Below, piece after piece: positions 15,739-24,339 of a stretch of DNA of 64,000 bases (its first letter is position 1; every line of letters begins with the position of its first letter). Source of the stretch: Granulicella arctica (GTDB taxonomy: Bacteria > Acidobacteriota > Terriglobia > Terriglobales > Acidobacteriaceae); NCBI RefSeq assembly GCF_013410065.1, contig NZ_JACCCW010000002.1, positions 1,736,001 through 1,800,000 of the forward strand, written 5' to 3'. Made by a program: the position numbers and the translations under genes. The notes beneath the pieces are model-generated. The model did no database searches. It saw nothing but the letters and a program-made list of their open reading frames with translations, and was not told the origin of the DNA.

Positions 15739-16548
15739 ATGGACATCGCAAGCTTTGGCGGGATCGCACTCGCGATCATCGGCATCCTGGCAGGCATGAT
15801 GATCGAAGGCGGAAGCATCGCGCAGATCACGCAGCCGACCGCAGCCATGATCGTGTTCGGCGGCACCGTCGGCGCCGTCATGCTCCAGTTTCCGCTCAGC
15901 ATCTTTCTTGCTGCGCTCAAGAGTATCGTCAAGGTCTTTCTGCATAAAGGTGCCGACGGTGAGGCTGTCCTCACGCAGATCGTCGGCTTCGCCAACAAGG
16001 CTCGCAAGAGCGGCATCGTCTCGCTCGATCAGGAGTTAGGTTCCATCACCGACCCCTTTCTGAAGCAGGCACTGATGCTCGCCGTCGATGGGACGGAGCC
16101 GAATGAGGTTCGCAAGATCATGCAGCTCGAGCTCGACAACAAATCCGAGATCGAGGAGAAGATTCCCGCTGTCTTCGAGGCCGCGGGCGGCTACTCACCG
16201 ACCGTCGGCATCATTGGCGCAGTGCTCGGCCTCATCCAGGTCATGAAAAATCTCGACAACATCGACGAGGTCGGCCGCGGTATTGCCACTGCCTTCGTCG
16301 CAACCATCTATGGCGTCGCGCTCGCCAACCTCATCTGCCTCCCCGCCGCAGGCAAGCTCAAGTTCCGCCATCGCGAGGAGCAGATGATCAAGGAGATGAT
16401 GCTCGAAGGCGTCATCTCGATCCTCGAAGGCATGAACCCGCGCATGATCGAAACCAAGCTGCGCACCTATCTCTTCGAGTCAAAGTCCGAGGGCTCCGGC
16501 AGGGCTTCGGGCAACGCCATGGGCAAGGTTTCGGAGGCCACGGCGTGA
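15739..16548 (+). CDS. motA: Flagellar motor stator protein MotA
   Basis: 269 residues from ATG 15739, chosen because AAGAGGA stands 9 bases before it; an ATG at 15730 is too close to that site. Four membrane segments are visible: residues about 3-22, 30-52, 145-165 and 175-200. The large cytoplasmic loop between the second and third contains the charged region that meets the rotor, and AGGYSPTVGIIGAVLGLI begins helix three. MotA with MotB forms the ion-driven stator in the inner membrane. Its end overlaps the motB start by 4 bases (GTGA). Confidence 0.95.
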   Translation: MDIASFGGIALAIIGILAGMMIEGGSIAQITQPTAAMIVFGGTVGAVMLQFPLSIFLAALKSIVKVFLHKGADGEAVLTQIVGFANKARKSGIVSLDQELGSITDPFLKQALMLAVDGTEPNEVRKIMQLELDNKSEIEEKIPAVFEAAGGYSPTVGIIGAVLGLIQVMKNLDNIDEVGRGIATAFVATIYGVALANLICLPAAGKLKFRHREEQMIKEMMLEGVISILEGMNPRMIETKLRTYLFESKSEGSGRASGNAMGKVSEATA

Positions 16549-17288
16549 GCAAAAAGAAGCATCCCGAACATGTAAACCACGAGCGCTGGCTGGTCTCCTA
16601 CGCCGACTTCATCACGCTGCTCTTTGCGTTCTTCGTCGTGCTCTTCGCCACGAGCCAGTCAGACAAGAAGAAGCAGGCAGAGCTCGCAGTCGCCATGCAG
16701 GCGGCCTTCAGTCCAGCTGCTATCTTTGAGCCTCATTCGAAGAAACCAGCTCTCACAGAAGGAACAGCGGCAGCCGAGACCATCGCGCCCATTGCGCCGC
16801 CGGTTCCAATTCCTCCGTCACAGCTACGAGAGATGCCCGGTCTCAGCAAACTGCTACAGGAGATTGTAAAATCCAGCGGGCTTCCGCCTGGAAGCGTATC
16901 CATACGCAGGACGCAGGAAGGTCTGGTCATCACGCTCCAGGAGGCCGGATTCTTCGCCTCTGGCTCCGCCGCTGTGCAGCCGCATTCGCTGCCCGTACTT
17001 GCGAAGATCGCCGCCGCGCTGCCCTCCGGGCCAATGCACATCGAAGGCCACACCGACACGATACCCATCCACACGACGCAGTTCGCTACCAACTGGGAGC
17101 TCTCGTCCGCGCGGGCCACCACGATCGCCCGCTACCTGCTTGATCACAGCGAAGTAAAGCCGACAGAGCTGGCGGCAACGGGCTACGCCGAGTTCCATCC
17201 TGTTGCGGACAACGCTACCGAAGAGGGCCGTGCGAAGAACCGCCGCGTGGACATCATTCTGCTGTCACACCCAGCACCTTCACAATGA
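16545..17288 (+). CDS. motB: Flagellar motor stator protein MotB
   Basis: 247 residues, GTG start overlapping motA. A short basic N-terminus is followed by one membrane helix (about 17-38) with the ion-carrying Asp in [18 protein letters not shown], a periplasmic linker, and an OmpA-like peptidoglycan-binding domain (about 135-240) with [19 protein letters not shown] and RRVDI. The Asp-containing helix is the proton or sodium pathway; the OmpA domain anchors the stator to the cell wall. Complete and well conserved. Confidence 0.95.
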   Translation: MSKKKHPEHVNHERWLVSYADFITLLFAFFVVLFATSQSDKKKQAELAVAMQAAFSPAAIFEPHSKKPALTEGTAAAETIAPIAPPVPIPPSQLREMPGLSKLLQEIVKSSGLPPGSVSIRRTQEGLVITLQEAGFFASGSAAVQPHSLPVLAKIAAALPSGPMHIEGHTDTIPIHTTQFATNWELSSARATTIARYLLDHSEVKPTELAATGYAEFHPVADNATEEGRAKNRRVDIILLSHPAPSQ

Positions 17289-17685
17289 CGCGCTTGCTTC
17301 GCTGCCCGTCGAACTCCGCATAGAAGATGCGTTGCCACGTCCCCAAGTCCAGCCTTCCAGCGGTGACCGGCAGCGTCGTCTCATGATGCAGCAGCAGCGC
17401 CTTCAGATGAGCGTCGGCGTTATCCTCACCGGTCTGGTGATGGCGATACTCTGGCCGCGAAGGTGCAAGCTTCTCCACCCACTCGCTAATGTCCTCGATC
17501 AGCCCGTCTTCATTGTCGTTCACATAGATCGCCGCCGTAATGTGCATCGGCGAAACGAAGCACAGTCCGTCCGCGATGCCGCTACGACGGACGATCTGCT
17601 CCACCTGCGGCGTAATGTGAACCATCTTGTACCGCTCGTCTGTGTTGAAGGTCAGGTACTCCGTATGAGCTTTCATCGTCACCAT
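17254..17685 (-). CDS. YjbQ/UPF0047 family protein
   Basis: 143 residues from ATG 17685, which is preceded by GGGAGA; a longer open frame upstream has no matching sequence. The motifs [49 protein letters not shown] and [16 protein letters not shown] are signatures of the YjbQ family, short beta-rich trimers with conserved His residues. Members have been reported to have weak thiamine-phosphate synthase activity, but the cell role is unclear. Its 3' end overlaps the motB end by about 35 bases on the opposite strand. Confidence 0.9.
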   Translation of the reverse strand: MVTMKAHTEYLTFNTDERYKMVHITPQVEQIVRRSGIADGLCFVSPMHITAAIYVNDNEDGLIEDISEWVEKLAPSRPEYRHHQTGEDNADAHLKALLLHHETTLPVTAGRLDLGTWQRIFYAEFDGQRSKRVIVKVLGVTAE

Positions 17686-17771
17686 AAAACGTCTCCCAAT
17701 ATCTTGCCAGAGTCCCGCTCCGGCTCCTTCTATACTTGCATGATGCGACAACTCCAAGAGGCCAACAAGGG

Positions 17772-18383
17772 ATGACGCTCTACGTTGCCACCACCAACCC
17801 CGGCAAGATCCGCGACTTCGCAACTGCCGCGGGCGAGATCTCCATCGAACCGCTGCCCGGACTCGCCGCGATCCCTGCCCCTGCGGAGGACGAGCCCACC
17901 TTTGAAGGCAATGCGCGGACGAAGGCGCTCTATTACTCCACCCACGCACCGGGGCTGATCGTTCTGGCCGATGACTCCGGCCTGGAGGTCGACGCCCTCG
18001 ACGGAGCTCCCGGCGTGCGCTCCGCCCGCTATGCCGACGACTCCGGCTATCCCACTAGCCCCGGAGCAACGCTCGACGAGCGGAACAACGCATGCCTGCT
18101 TCACGCGCTTGCCGATGTAGCCGAGAGCCAGCGCAAGGGGCGGTATCGCTGCTCCCTCGCCGCGGCCCGTGACGGCAAGATACTCGAAGTCGCAGACGGT
18201 ACTGTGGCAGGGGAGATTCTCAATGTTCCACGTGGAACATCCGGCTTCGGATACGACCCACTCTTCTTCCTGCCTCAGTATCAGAAGACGATGTCCGAGC
18301 TGGACCCGGTAACCCGCCTCTCAGTCAGTCATCGCGGTAACGCGCTTCGAAAATTATTGGCCATCCTTGCCTTACCAAACTAG
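17772..18383 (+). CDS. rdgB: Non-canonical purine NTP pyrophosphatase (RdgB/HAM1)
   Basis: 203 residues from ATG 17772, which gives the standard N-terminus [16 protein letters not shown]. Further motifs are [33 protein letters not shown] and GFGYDPLFF, then [19 protein letters not shown]. The enzyme hydrolyses ITP, XTP and their deoxy forms to the monophosphates, keeping deaminated purines out of DNA and RNA. A perfect parS palindrome lies inside the reading frame, encoding the NVPRGTS turn in a spot that other family members also fill with similar residues. It diverges from yjbQ. Confidence 0.95.
   Translation: MTLYVATTNPGKIRDFATAAGEISIEPLPGLAAIPAPAEDEPTFEGNARTKALYYSTHAPGLIVLADDSGLEVDALDGAPGVRSARYADDSGYPTSPGATLDERNNACLLHALADVAESQRKGRYRCSLAAARDGKILEVADGTVAGEILNVPRGTSGFGYDPLFFLPQYQKTMSELDPVTRLSVSHRGNALRKLLAILALPN
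18223..18240. other. parS centromere-like site (inside rdgB)
   Basis: A perfect 18-base palindrome whose 16-base core TGTTCCACGTGGAACA (18224-18239) matches the chromosomal ParB-binding site parS; the B. subtilis form differs only by T/A for C/G at two symmetric positions. It is embedded in the rdgB coding region. A second copy is at 58167-58188. Confidence 0.85.
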
Positions 18384-18440
18384 CCACGACAAGTATTTCG
18401 CACAATCGAATCGCTAATCGCACAAATCGAACGGCTTTCC

Positions 18441-18470
18441 TTGACGGTCACCAAAGCGCGGCGGAATAAT
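18441..18470 (+). promoter_or_regulatory. Sigma-70-type promoter of the sdh operon
   Basis: TTGACG (18441-18446) and AATAAT (18465-18470) are separated by 18 bases, about 60 bases before the sdhC start. A strong AGGAG ribosome site precedes the ATG at 18529. Confidence 0.55.
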
Positions 18471-18528
18471 CCTTGTGTCTCGCCTCGACGGTTTCGTTTT
18501 GAGCCAAGTACCTTTAGGAGTCTGATTT

Positions 18529-19326
18529 ATGGCCACTGCCGCCTCTCCAGCATCACCTGTCCTGCGCGGAGTGCAACCTCTGCGCGCGGGTCAGGGGCAC
18601 TCCTTTCTCTGGCGCAAGCTGCACTCTCTGTCAGGCATCGTACCCATCGGCGCCTTTCTCGTAGAGCACATCCTCTCGAACTTCGAGGCGCTGAATGGCC
18701 CTCTGGCATACGCCCAGCAGGTGAAGTTCCTCAACTCGCTTCCGCTGGTGCGGGTGCTGGAGTGGGCCTTCATCTTCATTCCGCTGGCCTTCCATGCCCT
18801 GTATGGCGTGTTTATCGCCTTCCGCGGCCGGGCGAGCGTCAATGTCTATCCCTGGGCCGGCAACTGGATGTATCTGACGCAGCGCGTGACCGGCCTGATC
18901 GCCCTGGCGTATATCGTGCAGCACGTCTGGCGGCAACGGTTCAGCGGCGTCAGCCTGCCGGAGCACCCCGGCGCAGCGTTCGCCAAGGTGCAGCACGAGC
19001 TGGCCAATCCATGGATGCTCGCCATCTACATCATCGCGATGATTGCGACCTGCTGGCACTTCTCCTACGGGATCTGGCTCTTCGCCGCAAAGTGGGGCAT
19101 CACCCCCGGCGACCGTGCCCGCAAACGCTTCGGCTACGTCTGTACCGCGCTAGGAATCGTGCTCACGGTTATGGGCCTCGCCAGCATCTACGCCTTCGTC
19201 GGACCGAAGTACCAGAACGCCCCGGCAGACGTCATGCCCACGCAATCTGCTGACGTTACGCTACCAGCACCAACTGTAGCGCCTCCAAATTCAACTAACC
19301 CGTCACAACCGGGCGAGGTGCGATGA
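18529..19326 (+). CDS. sdhC: Succinate dehydrogenase cytochrome b subunit (B-type)
   Basis: 265 residues with five membrane segments (about 40-58, 77-98, 118-138, 165-190 and 205-230), as in the single large anchor of di-heme succinate:quinone reductases such as that of B. subtilis. His residues in HSLSGIVPIGAFLVEHI, FHALYG, YIVQHVW and CWHFSYGIW are candidate heme ligands. It binds two hemes b and holds SdhA and SdhB on the inner membrane while reducing quinone. The last 35 residues are a Pro/Thr-rich cytoplasmic or periplasmic tail. It heads the operon, but sdhA does not follow directly. Confidence 0.92.
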   Translation: MATAASPASPVLRGVQPLRAGQGHSFLWRKLHSLSGIVPIGAFLVEHILSNFEALNGPLAYAQQVKFLNSLPLVRVLEWAFIFIPLAFHALYGVFIAFRGRASVNVYPWAGNWMYLTQRVTGLIALAYIVQHVWRQRFSGVSLPEHPGAAFAKVQHELANPWMLAIYIIAMIATCWHFSYGIWLFAAKWGITPGDRARKRFGYVCTALGIVLTVMGLASIYAFVGPKYQNAPADVMPTQSADVTLPAPTVAPPNSTNPSQPGEVR

Positions 19327-19332
19327 CCGGAC

Positions 19333-19728
19333 ATGCGTTCGTTGACTCCATTCGAAGCTCTCAGCTGCAACCTTGTTCAGATTGCGTGTTTCTCAGTAGC
19401 CGTGTTTCTTTTTTACAAAATCTGTCGGGAGGTAAGTTCTATTGATGGGGCGCCGTCAATAGAAGACTGGACTACAGAAAAACCTTTTCATCCGTTTGTG
19501 GTCTTTAAAGCTCACCGCGCTAATTTTCCTTCAAGCTGGCTAACATCGCTGTATTGGGTACTTGTACTCACTGGTTTCGCAGCTAATATAACGCTCACGT
19601 TTCATAACAGGGCTGCATATTGGTTTACAAACGTAATTTGTGCAGTATGCGGCTGCGCCATTGCAGCACCTGCAATTCGCAATGAATTTGCAAAACGCTT
19701 ATCCGGCAGTTCGAACAAATCGAGATAG
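19333..19728 (+). CDS. Unknown three-helix membrane protein inserted in the sdh operon
   Basis: 131 residues, 6 bases after sdhC and 10 before sdhA. Three hydrophobic segments are visible (about 11-28, 68-90 and 94-116), with a basic C-terminus. I recognise no family. The DNA is clearly richer in A and T than the sdh genes on both sides, with rare-looking codons and T-runs, which suggests recent acquisition. It is not needed for a B-type enzyme, whose anchor is already encoded by sdhC. There is no good ribosome site directly before ATG 19333, so translation may depend on coupling to sdhC. Real but unexplained. Confidence 0.55.
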   Translation: MRSLTPFEALSCNLVQIACFSVAVFLFYKICREVSSIDGAPSIEDWTTEKPFHPFVVFKAHRANFPSSWLTSLYWVLVLTGFAANITLTFHNRAAYWFTNVICAVCGCAIAAPAIRNEFAKRLSGSSNKSR

Positions 19729-19738
19729 GAAAAATCCG

Positions 19739-21511
19739 ATGGCAGTATCACCCAGAATTATCGTAGTCGGCGGCGGACTCGCCGGGCTCGCTTCGGTCAT
19801 CAAGATCGCCGAGGCAGGCGGCAAGGTCGACCTGTTCTCGATCGTCCCGGTCAAGCGCTCGCATTCGGTCTGCGCGCAGGGCGGCATCAACGCGGCCAAA
19901 GATCTCAAGGGCGAGGGCGACACCGTCCTGAAGCACTTCGACGACACCGTCTATGGCGGCGACTTCCTCGCTAACCAGACACCGGTCAAAAACATGACCG
20001 CGCAGGGACCGGCGATTATCGACCTGCTCGACCGCATGGGCGTTCCCTTCAACCGTACGCCCGAGGGCCTGTTGGACTTCCGGCGGTTCGGCGGCACGCT
20101 CTATCAACGGACGGCGTTTGCGGGTGCAACCACCGGGCAGCAGTTGCTCTATGCGCTGGACGAGCAGGTACGACGGTATGAGGCCGAGGGCAAGGTCACA
20201 AAGTACGAAGGCTGGGAGTTCCTCTCGGCAGTCCTCGACAGCAAGGGCGCCGCTCGCGGCATCTGCGCGATGGATCTTCGCTCCATGGAGACTCGCACCT
20301 TTCCCGCCGACGCCGCCATCATCTGCACCGGTGGCAACGGGGCCATCTTCGGAAAGTCCACGAACTCCGTGGTTTGCACTGGATCGGCCCAGTCCGCTCT
20401 CTACCAACAGGGAGCCTTCTACGCGAACGGCGAGTTCATCCAGGTCCATCCGACCGCCATCCCCGGCGAAGACAAGCTCCGGCTCATGTCCGAGTCAGCC
20501 CGAGGCGAAGGTGGCCGCGTCTGGGTCCCCAAAGACAAGAACGACAAGCGTGTCGCACGGTCCATCCCCGAAGCCGACCGCTGGTACTTCCTCGAGGAGT
20601 GGTATCCGAAGTATGGGAACCTCGTCCCCCGCGACGTCGCCACCCGCGCCATCTTCAAGGTCGTCTACGAGCACGGCATGGGCATCGATGGCCAGCCCAT
20701 GGTCTACCTCGACCTCACCCATCTCCCCAAAGAACGCCTCCACAAGCTCGAAGGCATCCTCGAGATCTACGAGAAGTTCGTCGGCGACGACCCTCGCGAA
20801 GTCCCCATGAAGATCTTCCCCGGCATGCACTACACCATGGGCGGCCTCTGGGTCGATTTCAACCAGCAGACCAACATCCCCGGCGTCTTCGCCGCGGGCG
20901 AGGCCGACTACTCCATCCATGGCGCCAACCGCCTCGGAGCCAACTCCCTGCTCTCCTGCATCTACGGAGGCTTCGTCGCCGGGCCTCAGGCGATGGCCTA
21001 TGCCAAAGCGCTTCCCGCGCAGGAGGGCGACGGTGGTCACGCTGCCGAGCTTCAGCGCCAGAAAGAAAAGAACGCGCTGCTTCTCAATAATCCCGGCACC
21101 GAAAACCCTTTCAAGCTCTGGCGCGAGCTCGGCGAGACTATGACCAAACACGCCACCATCATCCGCTACAACGCTGGGCTGGATGAAGCGGACGCAAAGC
21201 TTGTGGAACTATTAGAACGCTACAAAAACGTCAACTTGTCCGACAAGAGCCAGTGGGCCAATACCAGCTTCGCCTTCGCGCGCCAGCTCTACAACATGCT
21301 CCAACTCGGCCGCGTCATTGTTCAGGGCGCACGGCTCCGCGATGAGTCTCGTGGAGCGCATTACAAGCCCGATTTCCCGGAGCGGAATGACGAGAAGTTC
21401 CTGAAGACGACGAAGGCTAGTTTTGTGGGCGAAACGCCGAAGTTCGAGTTTGAAGAGGTTGATACGTCGCACATCACGCCGAGGCCGCGGAGGTACGATG
21501 CGACGGCTTAA
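19739..21511 (+). CDS. sdhA: Succinate dehydrogenase flavoprotein subunit
   Basis: 590 residues from ATG 19739, preceded by AGGA. The N-terminus IIVVGGGLAGLASVIKIAE is the FAD dinucleotide fold; SHSVCAQGGINAA holds the His that binds FAD covalently; HPTAIPG and SESARGEGG are substrate-site motifs; and HYTMGGLWVD and GANRLGANSLLSCIYGG complete the FAD domain. It oxidises succinate to fumarate in the citric acid cycle on the cytoplasmic face. The sequence style (HSVCAQGGIN, long C-terminal helical domain) is that of B-type enzymes. Complete. Confidence 0.97.
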   Translation: MAVSPRIIVVGGGLAGLASVIKIAEAGGKVDLFSIVPVKRSHSVCAQGGINAAKDLKGEGDTVLKHFDDTVYGGDFLANQTPVKNMTAQGPAIIDLLDRMGVPFNRTPEGLLDFRRFGGTLYQRTAFAGATTGQQLLYALDEQVRRYEAEGKVTKYEGWEFLSAVLDSKGAARGICAMDLRSMETRTFPADAAIICTGGNGAIFGKSTNSVVCTGSAQSALYQQGAFYANGEFIQVHPTAIPGEDKLRLMSESARGEGGRVWVPKDKNDKRVARSIPEADRWYFLEEWYPKYGNLVPRDVATRAIFKVVYEHGMGIDGQPMVYLDLTHLPKERLHKLEGILEIYEKFVGDDPREVPMKIFPGMHYTMGGLWVDFNQQTNIPGVFAAGEADYSIHGANRLGANSLLSCIYGGFVAGPQAMAYAKALPAQEGDGGHAAELQRQKEKNALLLNNPGTENPFKLWRELGETMTKHATIIRYNAGLDEADAKLVELLERYKNVNLSDKSQWANTSFAFARQLYNMLQLGRVIVQGARLRDESRGAHYKPDFPERNDEKFLKTTKASFVGETPKFEFEEVDTSHITPRPRRYDATA

Positions 21512-21527
21512 GGGTGTTTTGGAGCGG

Positions 21528-21582
21528 TGTAACTACAAAAGCGGAACTCCAGTTTTGTAGTTACATTTTTGTAGTTACAAAA
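21528..21582. repeat. GTAACTAC inverted and direct repeats between sdhA and sdhB
   Basis: A perfect 13-base inverted repeat, TGTAACTACAAAA at 21528-21540 and its complement at 21553-21565, is followed by a direct repeat of the right arm (TTTTGTAGTTAC at 21567-21578). Each arm has the form TGTA-N2-TACA, a small dyad. The block is AT-rich and lies in the 159-base gap before sdhB. It could be an mRNA hairpin or an operator for a BlaI/CopY-like repressor; both are inference. Confidence 0.6.
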
Positions 21583-21670
21583 TTTTCGATGATGCAAAAG
21601 TGGCCCTCGCGGGACGGATGGTTTGTCAAGAGGGGACATGATGGGCAAGCGGCTCCCGGAGGAGTGGACG

Positions 21671-22420
21671 ATGGCAGCGAAGACGATCAAGGTTGAGATC
21701 AAGCGGCAGAGCGGACCGGACGGCAAGGCAGTGGTGGAGAAGTTCGAGATTCCCTACCGGCCGAACATGAACATCACCTCGTTGCTGGGGGAGATCGCCT
21801 GCGACCCGGTGACGTCAGACGGTAAGAACACGACGCCGATTACGTATGACTCGAATTGCCTGGAGGAGATCTGCGGGTCGTGCGCGATGTTGATCAATGG
21901 TAAGGCGCGGATGGCTTGCTCAGCGCTCGTGGATAAGCTGGAGCAGCCGATTCGTTTAGCGCCGCTGTCGAAGTTCCCCGTAGTGCGAGACCTCGCTGTG
22001 GACCGCTCGGTGTTGTTCCAGAATTTGAAGGCGGTACAGGCGTGGGTGCCGATCGACGGAACGTATGATCTGGGATCGGGGCCGAAGCAGTTTCCGCAGT
22101 TGCAGGAGGAGTTGTATCCGCTGTCGAACTGCATCTCGTGCACGATCTGCATGGAGGTGTGCCCGCAGTTCAACGACTCGACGAACTTTGTGGGCGCGGC
22201 GACGATTGCGCAGGTGAAGCTGTTCAATGCAAATCCAACGGGCAAGGTGCTGAAAGAGGAGCGGCTGCGAGCGCTGGCGGGGGACGGTGGTGTGCAAGAG
22301 TGCGGCTTCGCGCAAAACTGCGTGGAGGCATGCCCGAAGCAGTTGCCGCTGACCGAAGCGATCTCGGATGTGAGCCGCGATGTGATGGTGCAACAGGTGA
22401 AAGACTTCTTTGTGCGGTAG
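21671..22420 (+). CDS. sdhB: Succinate dehydrogenase iron-sulfur subunit
   Basis: 249 residues from ATG 21671, chosen because GGAGGAG lies 6 bases before it. The N-terminal ferredoxin domain binds a 2Fe-2S cluster through the Cys residues in NCLEEICGSCAMLING and the following MAC. The C-terminal domain has CISCTICMEVCP and CGFAQNCVEACPK for the 4Fe-4S and 3Fe-4S clusters. It passes electrons from FAD in SdhA to the heme anchor SdhC. It is separated from sdhA by 159 bases containing the GTAACTAC repeats, which may let its expression be set separately. Confidence 0.96.
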   Translation: MAAKTIKVEIKRQSGPDGKAVVEKFEIPYRPNMNITSLLGEIACDPVTSDGKNTTPITYDSNCLEEICGSCAMLINGKARMACSALVDKLEQPIRLAPLSKFPVVRDLAVDRSVLFQNLKAVQAWVPIDGTYDLGSGPKQFPQLQEELYPLSNCISCTICMEVCPQFNDSTNFVGAATIAQVKLFNANPTGKVLKEERLRALAGDGGVQECGFAQNCVEACPKQLPLTEAISDVSRDVMVQQVKDFFVR

Positions 22421-22446
22421 GGTTACGCATCATTGATCGAAAGCAT

Positions 22447-22474
22447 GAACGCCCCACCATCTGGCGGGGCGTTC
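22447..22474. terminator. Bidirectional hairpin terminator after sdhB
   Basis: GAACGCCCC (22447-22455) pairs with GGGGCGTTC (22466-22474), followed by GTGTTTGTA. It lies between the ends of sdhB and the convergent small gene at 22495. Confidence 0.7.
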
Positions 22475-22494
22475 GTGTTTGTATCTGAATCGCT

Positions 22495-22698
22495 CTACTT
22501 CGAAAAGATACTGTCCGAGGGAGTCGATTCTTCATGGGCAATTTGGCGATTTTCTCCTCGCTTAGCCATCTCCATCGCGATACGGTCTATCTTGTGCTGT
22601 TCGGATTGGCCCACCTCGGTCACGTCTCCGCTTTCGGGCTCGATTGCTTCGTGTGAAGGACGTGCTGCAGTCTTCGTGGAATTTACACCCTGTGCCAT
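22495..22698 (-). CDS. Small acidic/charged protein, unknown
   Basis: 67 residues from ATG 22698, which has AGAGGT 6 bases upstream on the minus strand. The protein is hydrophilic and charged (segments such as QSEQHKIDRIAMEMAKRGENRQIA), with one probable helix around residues 32-48 and no Cys or membrane segment. I recognise no domain. Its good ribosome site and location before a terminator hairpin support a real small gene. Confidence 0.5.
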   Translation of the reverse strand: MAQGVNSTKTAARPSHEAIEPESGDVTEVGQSEQHKIDRIAMEMAKRGENRQIAHEESTPSDSIFSK

Positions 22699-22788
22699 AT
22701 CAGTACCTCTGCTAAGAAGGATGGGGTGCGGTGGGTGGCGGGTTGTCCGACGGAGGTTGCTACAATTTTTGAGGCTGGAAAGGACAGA

Positions 22789-23919
22789 ATGACGGACGCA
22801 GTAGAGGTACATGCTGGGGCGCTGGTGATCGATGGACATGCGGATACGCCGCAACGGTTTGTAGATGAGGGGTGGGAGTTTACAGGAGCCCTGGATGGGG
22901 GGATGCTGTCGCTGGAAGCGGCGCGCGCTGGGGGGCTAGGGGCGGAGTTCTTTGCGATCTGGGCGGAGCCGGGGCAGTGGAAGGAACGTTATGCACATCG
23001 GACGCTGGCGCTGATCGATGGGGTGCTGGAGCAGGTGCGGCGGCATCCGGCGGAGTTGGCGTTGTGCTGTTCGGCTGAGGAGATCGTTGCAGCACATGCG
23101 GCGAAGAAATTTGCGGTGCTAATGGGAATCGAGGGTGGTCATTCGATCGAGAACGACCTGGGGCTGCTGCGAGACTATTATCGGCTGGGCGTGCGATATA
23201 TGACGCTGACTTGGGCGAACACGAATGAGTGGGCGGACTCTTCGGGCGACCTGGACGACGAGACGGTGGTGCATCATGGCGGCCTGACGGCGTTTGGGCG
23301 CGAGGTCGTGCTCGAGATGAACCGGCTGGGGATGATGGTGGATGTGTCGCATGTATCGGATGCGTGCTTCTGGCAGGTGCTGGAGGTGTCGCGGGTGCCG
23401 GTGATTGCGTCACACTCGTCGGCGCGGGCGTTGGCGAGTGCTGAGCGGAATATGACCGACGAGATGCTGCGAGCAGTAGCGGCAAACGGCGGGGTGGTGA
23501 TGGTGAACTTTTATCCGGCGTTTCTCGACGATGCGTGGCGTGAAGCATGGATCGCACTGCGACCGGAGCGCGACCGGGCTCGGGCAACGCTCACAGCAAA
23601 GTATGGCAAGGATGTTCCTTATACGGTGCTCAGCCGGGTGGAGAAGGAGCTGGCGGCGCGGCTGCCTCGGGTGCCCTTTGCGACGCTGATCGACCATATC
23701 GACCATGTGGCGAAGGTGGCGGGGATCGCGCATGTGGGGATCGGGACGGACTTCGACGGGATTCAGGCGCTGCCGGGGGGAATCGACTCAGCAGCGGACC
23801 TGTGGAAGGTGACGGCGGCGCTGATGGAGCGCGGGTACTCGGCGGAGGAGATGCGGATGCTGTTGGGAGGAAATCTACTGCGGGTGTTTGGGGCGGTTGC
23901 GGCTGGGGCGGGATGTTAG
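22789..23919 (+). CDS. Membrane dipeptidase (M19, renal dipeptidase family)
   Basis: 376 residues from ATG 22789, with AAAGGA upstream. Metal-binding motifs of the amidohydrolase fold are all present: VIDGHADTP (HxD), the Glu in MGIEGGHSIEND, DVSHVSD, IASHSSARAL and GIGTDFDG. Members are two-zinc enzymes that cut dipeptides, including some D-amino acid or beta-lactam-like substrates. There is no signal peptide, so this one appears cytoplasmic. It is transcribed alone and divergent from the small gene at 22495. The physiological substrate is not evident. Confidence 0.9.
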   Translation: MTDAVEVHAGALVIDGHADTPQRFVDEGWEFTGALDGGMLSLEAARAGGLGAEFFAIWAEPGQWKERYAHRTLALIDGVLEQVRRHPAELALCCSAEEIVAAHAAKKFAVLMGIEGGHSIENDLGLLRDYYRLGVRYMTLTWANTNEWADSSGDLDDETVVHHGGLTAFGREVVLEMNRLGMMVDVSHVSDACFWQVLEVSRVPVIASHSSARALASAERNMTDEMLRAVAANGGVVMVNFYPAFLDDAWREAWIALRPERDRARATLTAKYGKDVPYTVLSRVEKELAARLPRVPFATLIDHIDHVAKVAGIAHVGIGTDFDGIQALPGGIDSAADLWKVTAALMERGYSAEEMRMLLGGNLLRVFGAVAAGAGC

Positions 23920-23922
23920 CAG

Positions 23923-23962
23923 TCCCACCCTTTGCGATGAAGCTGCAAAGGATGGGGCACCC
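23923..23962. repeat. Dispersed hairpin repeat, copy A
   Basis: CCCACCCTTTGC pairs imperfectly with GCAAAGGATGGG and is followed by GCACCC. It lies directly after the dipeptidase stop. Similar hairpins that share the CCCA..TGGGG arms occur at 27267-27301 and 37995-38026. They look like an Acidobacteriaceae intergenic repeat and may act as terminators. Confidence 0.5.
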
Positions 23963-23977
23963 GGTTTGATTGCGGAG

Positions 23978-24271
23978 CTACTTGTTGGCGATGATGGCGA
24001 TCTTGTAGATCTTCAGCTCGTTTGAGAAGAGAGTGGAGGCGTTCGCCATAAGAGCCTTGGCGATGTCGCCGTTGAGATGAGCGTCGCGGCCGGTTTCGTC
24101 ATCGAAGGTGTCGAAGACGGCATAAGCTCCGTCGTCTTCCTTGATGCCGTACCAGGTGACGGTGCCGTGCTCGGCTTTGGCCATCTCGGCGCCTTGCTTG
24201 AGGAAGGCTTCGACATCTGCTTCCTTACCGGGCTTGGCCTTCAGTGCTACGTAGAGCGCAAACTTTGCCAT
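23978..24271 (-). CDS. Antibiotic biosynthesis monooxygenase (ABM) domain protein
   Basis: 97 residues forming a single ABM-type ferredoxin-like fold: KFALYVALKAKPGKEADVEAFL at the start, a TVTWYGIKEDD strand, YAVFDTFDDETGRDAHLNG, then a C-terminal helix and strand. Proteins of this family act as small dimeric oxygenases on quinones or heme, or have no known substrate. Nothing nearby suggests a biosynthetic pathway, so a general quinone or stress role is only a guess. It has a GGAGAG-like ribosome site and appears monocistronic. Confidence 0.85.
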   Translation of the reverse strand: MAKFALYVALKAKPGKEADVEAFLKQGAEMAKAEHGTVTWYGIKEDDGAYAVFDTFDDETGRDAHLNGDIAKALMANASTLFSNELKIYKIAIIANK

Positions 24272-24339
24272 GGTGATCTCTCCTGGATGATTGGATGCGG
24301 ATGATGATCCATGGATGTGCCATCCCTTATGCTTTTGGT

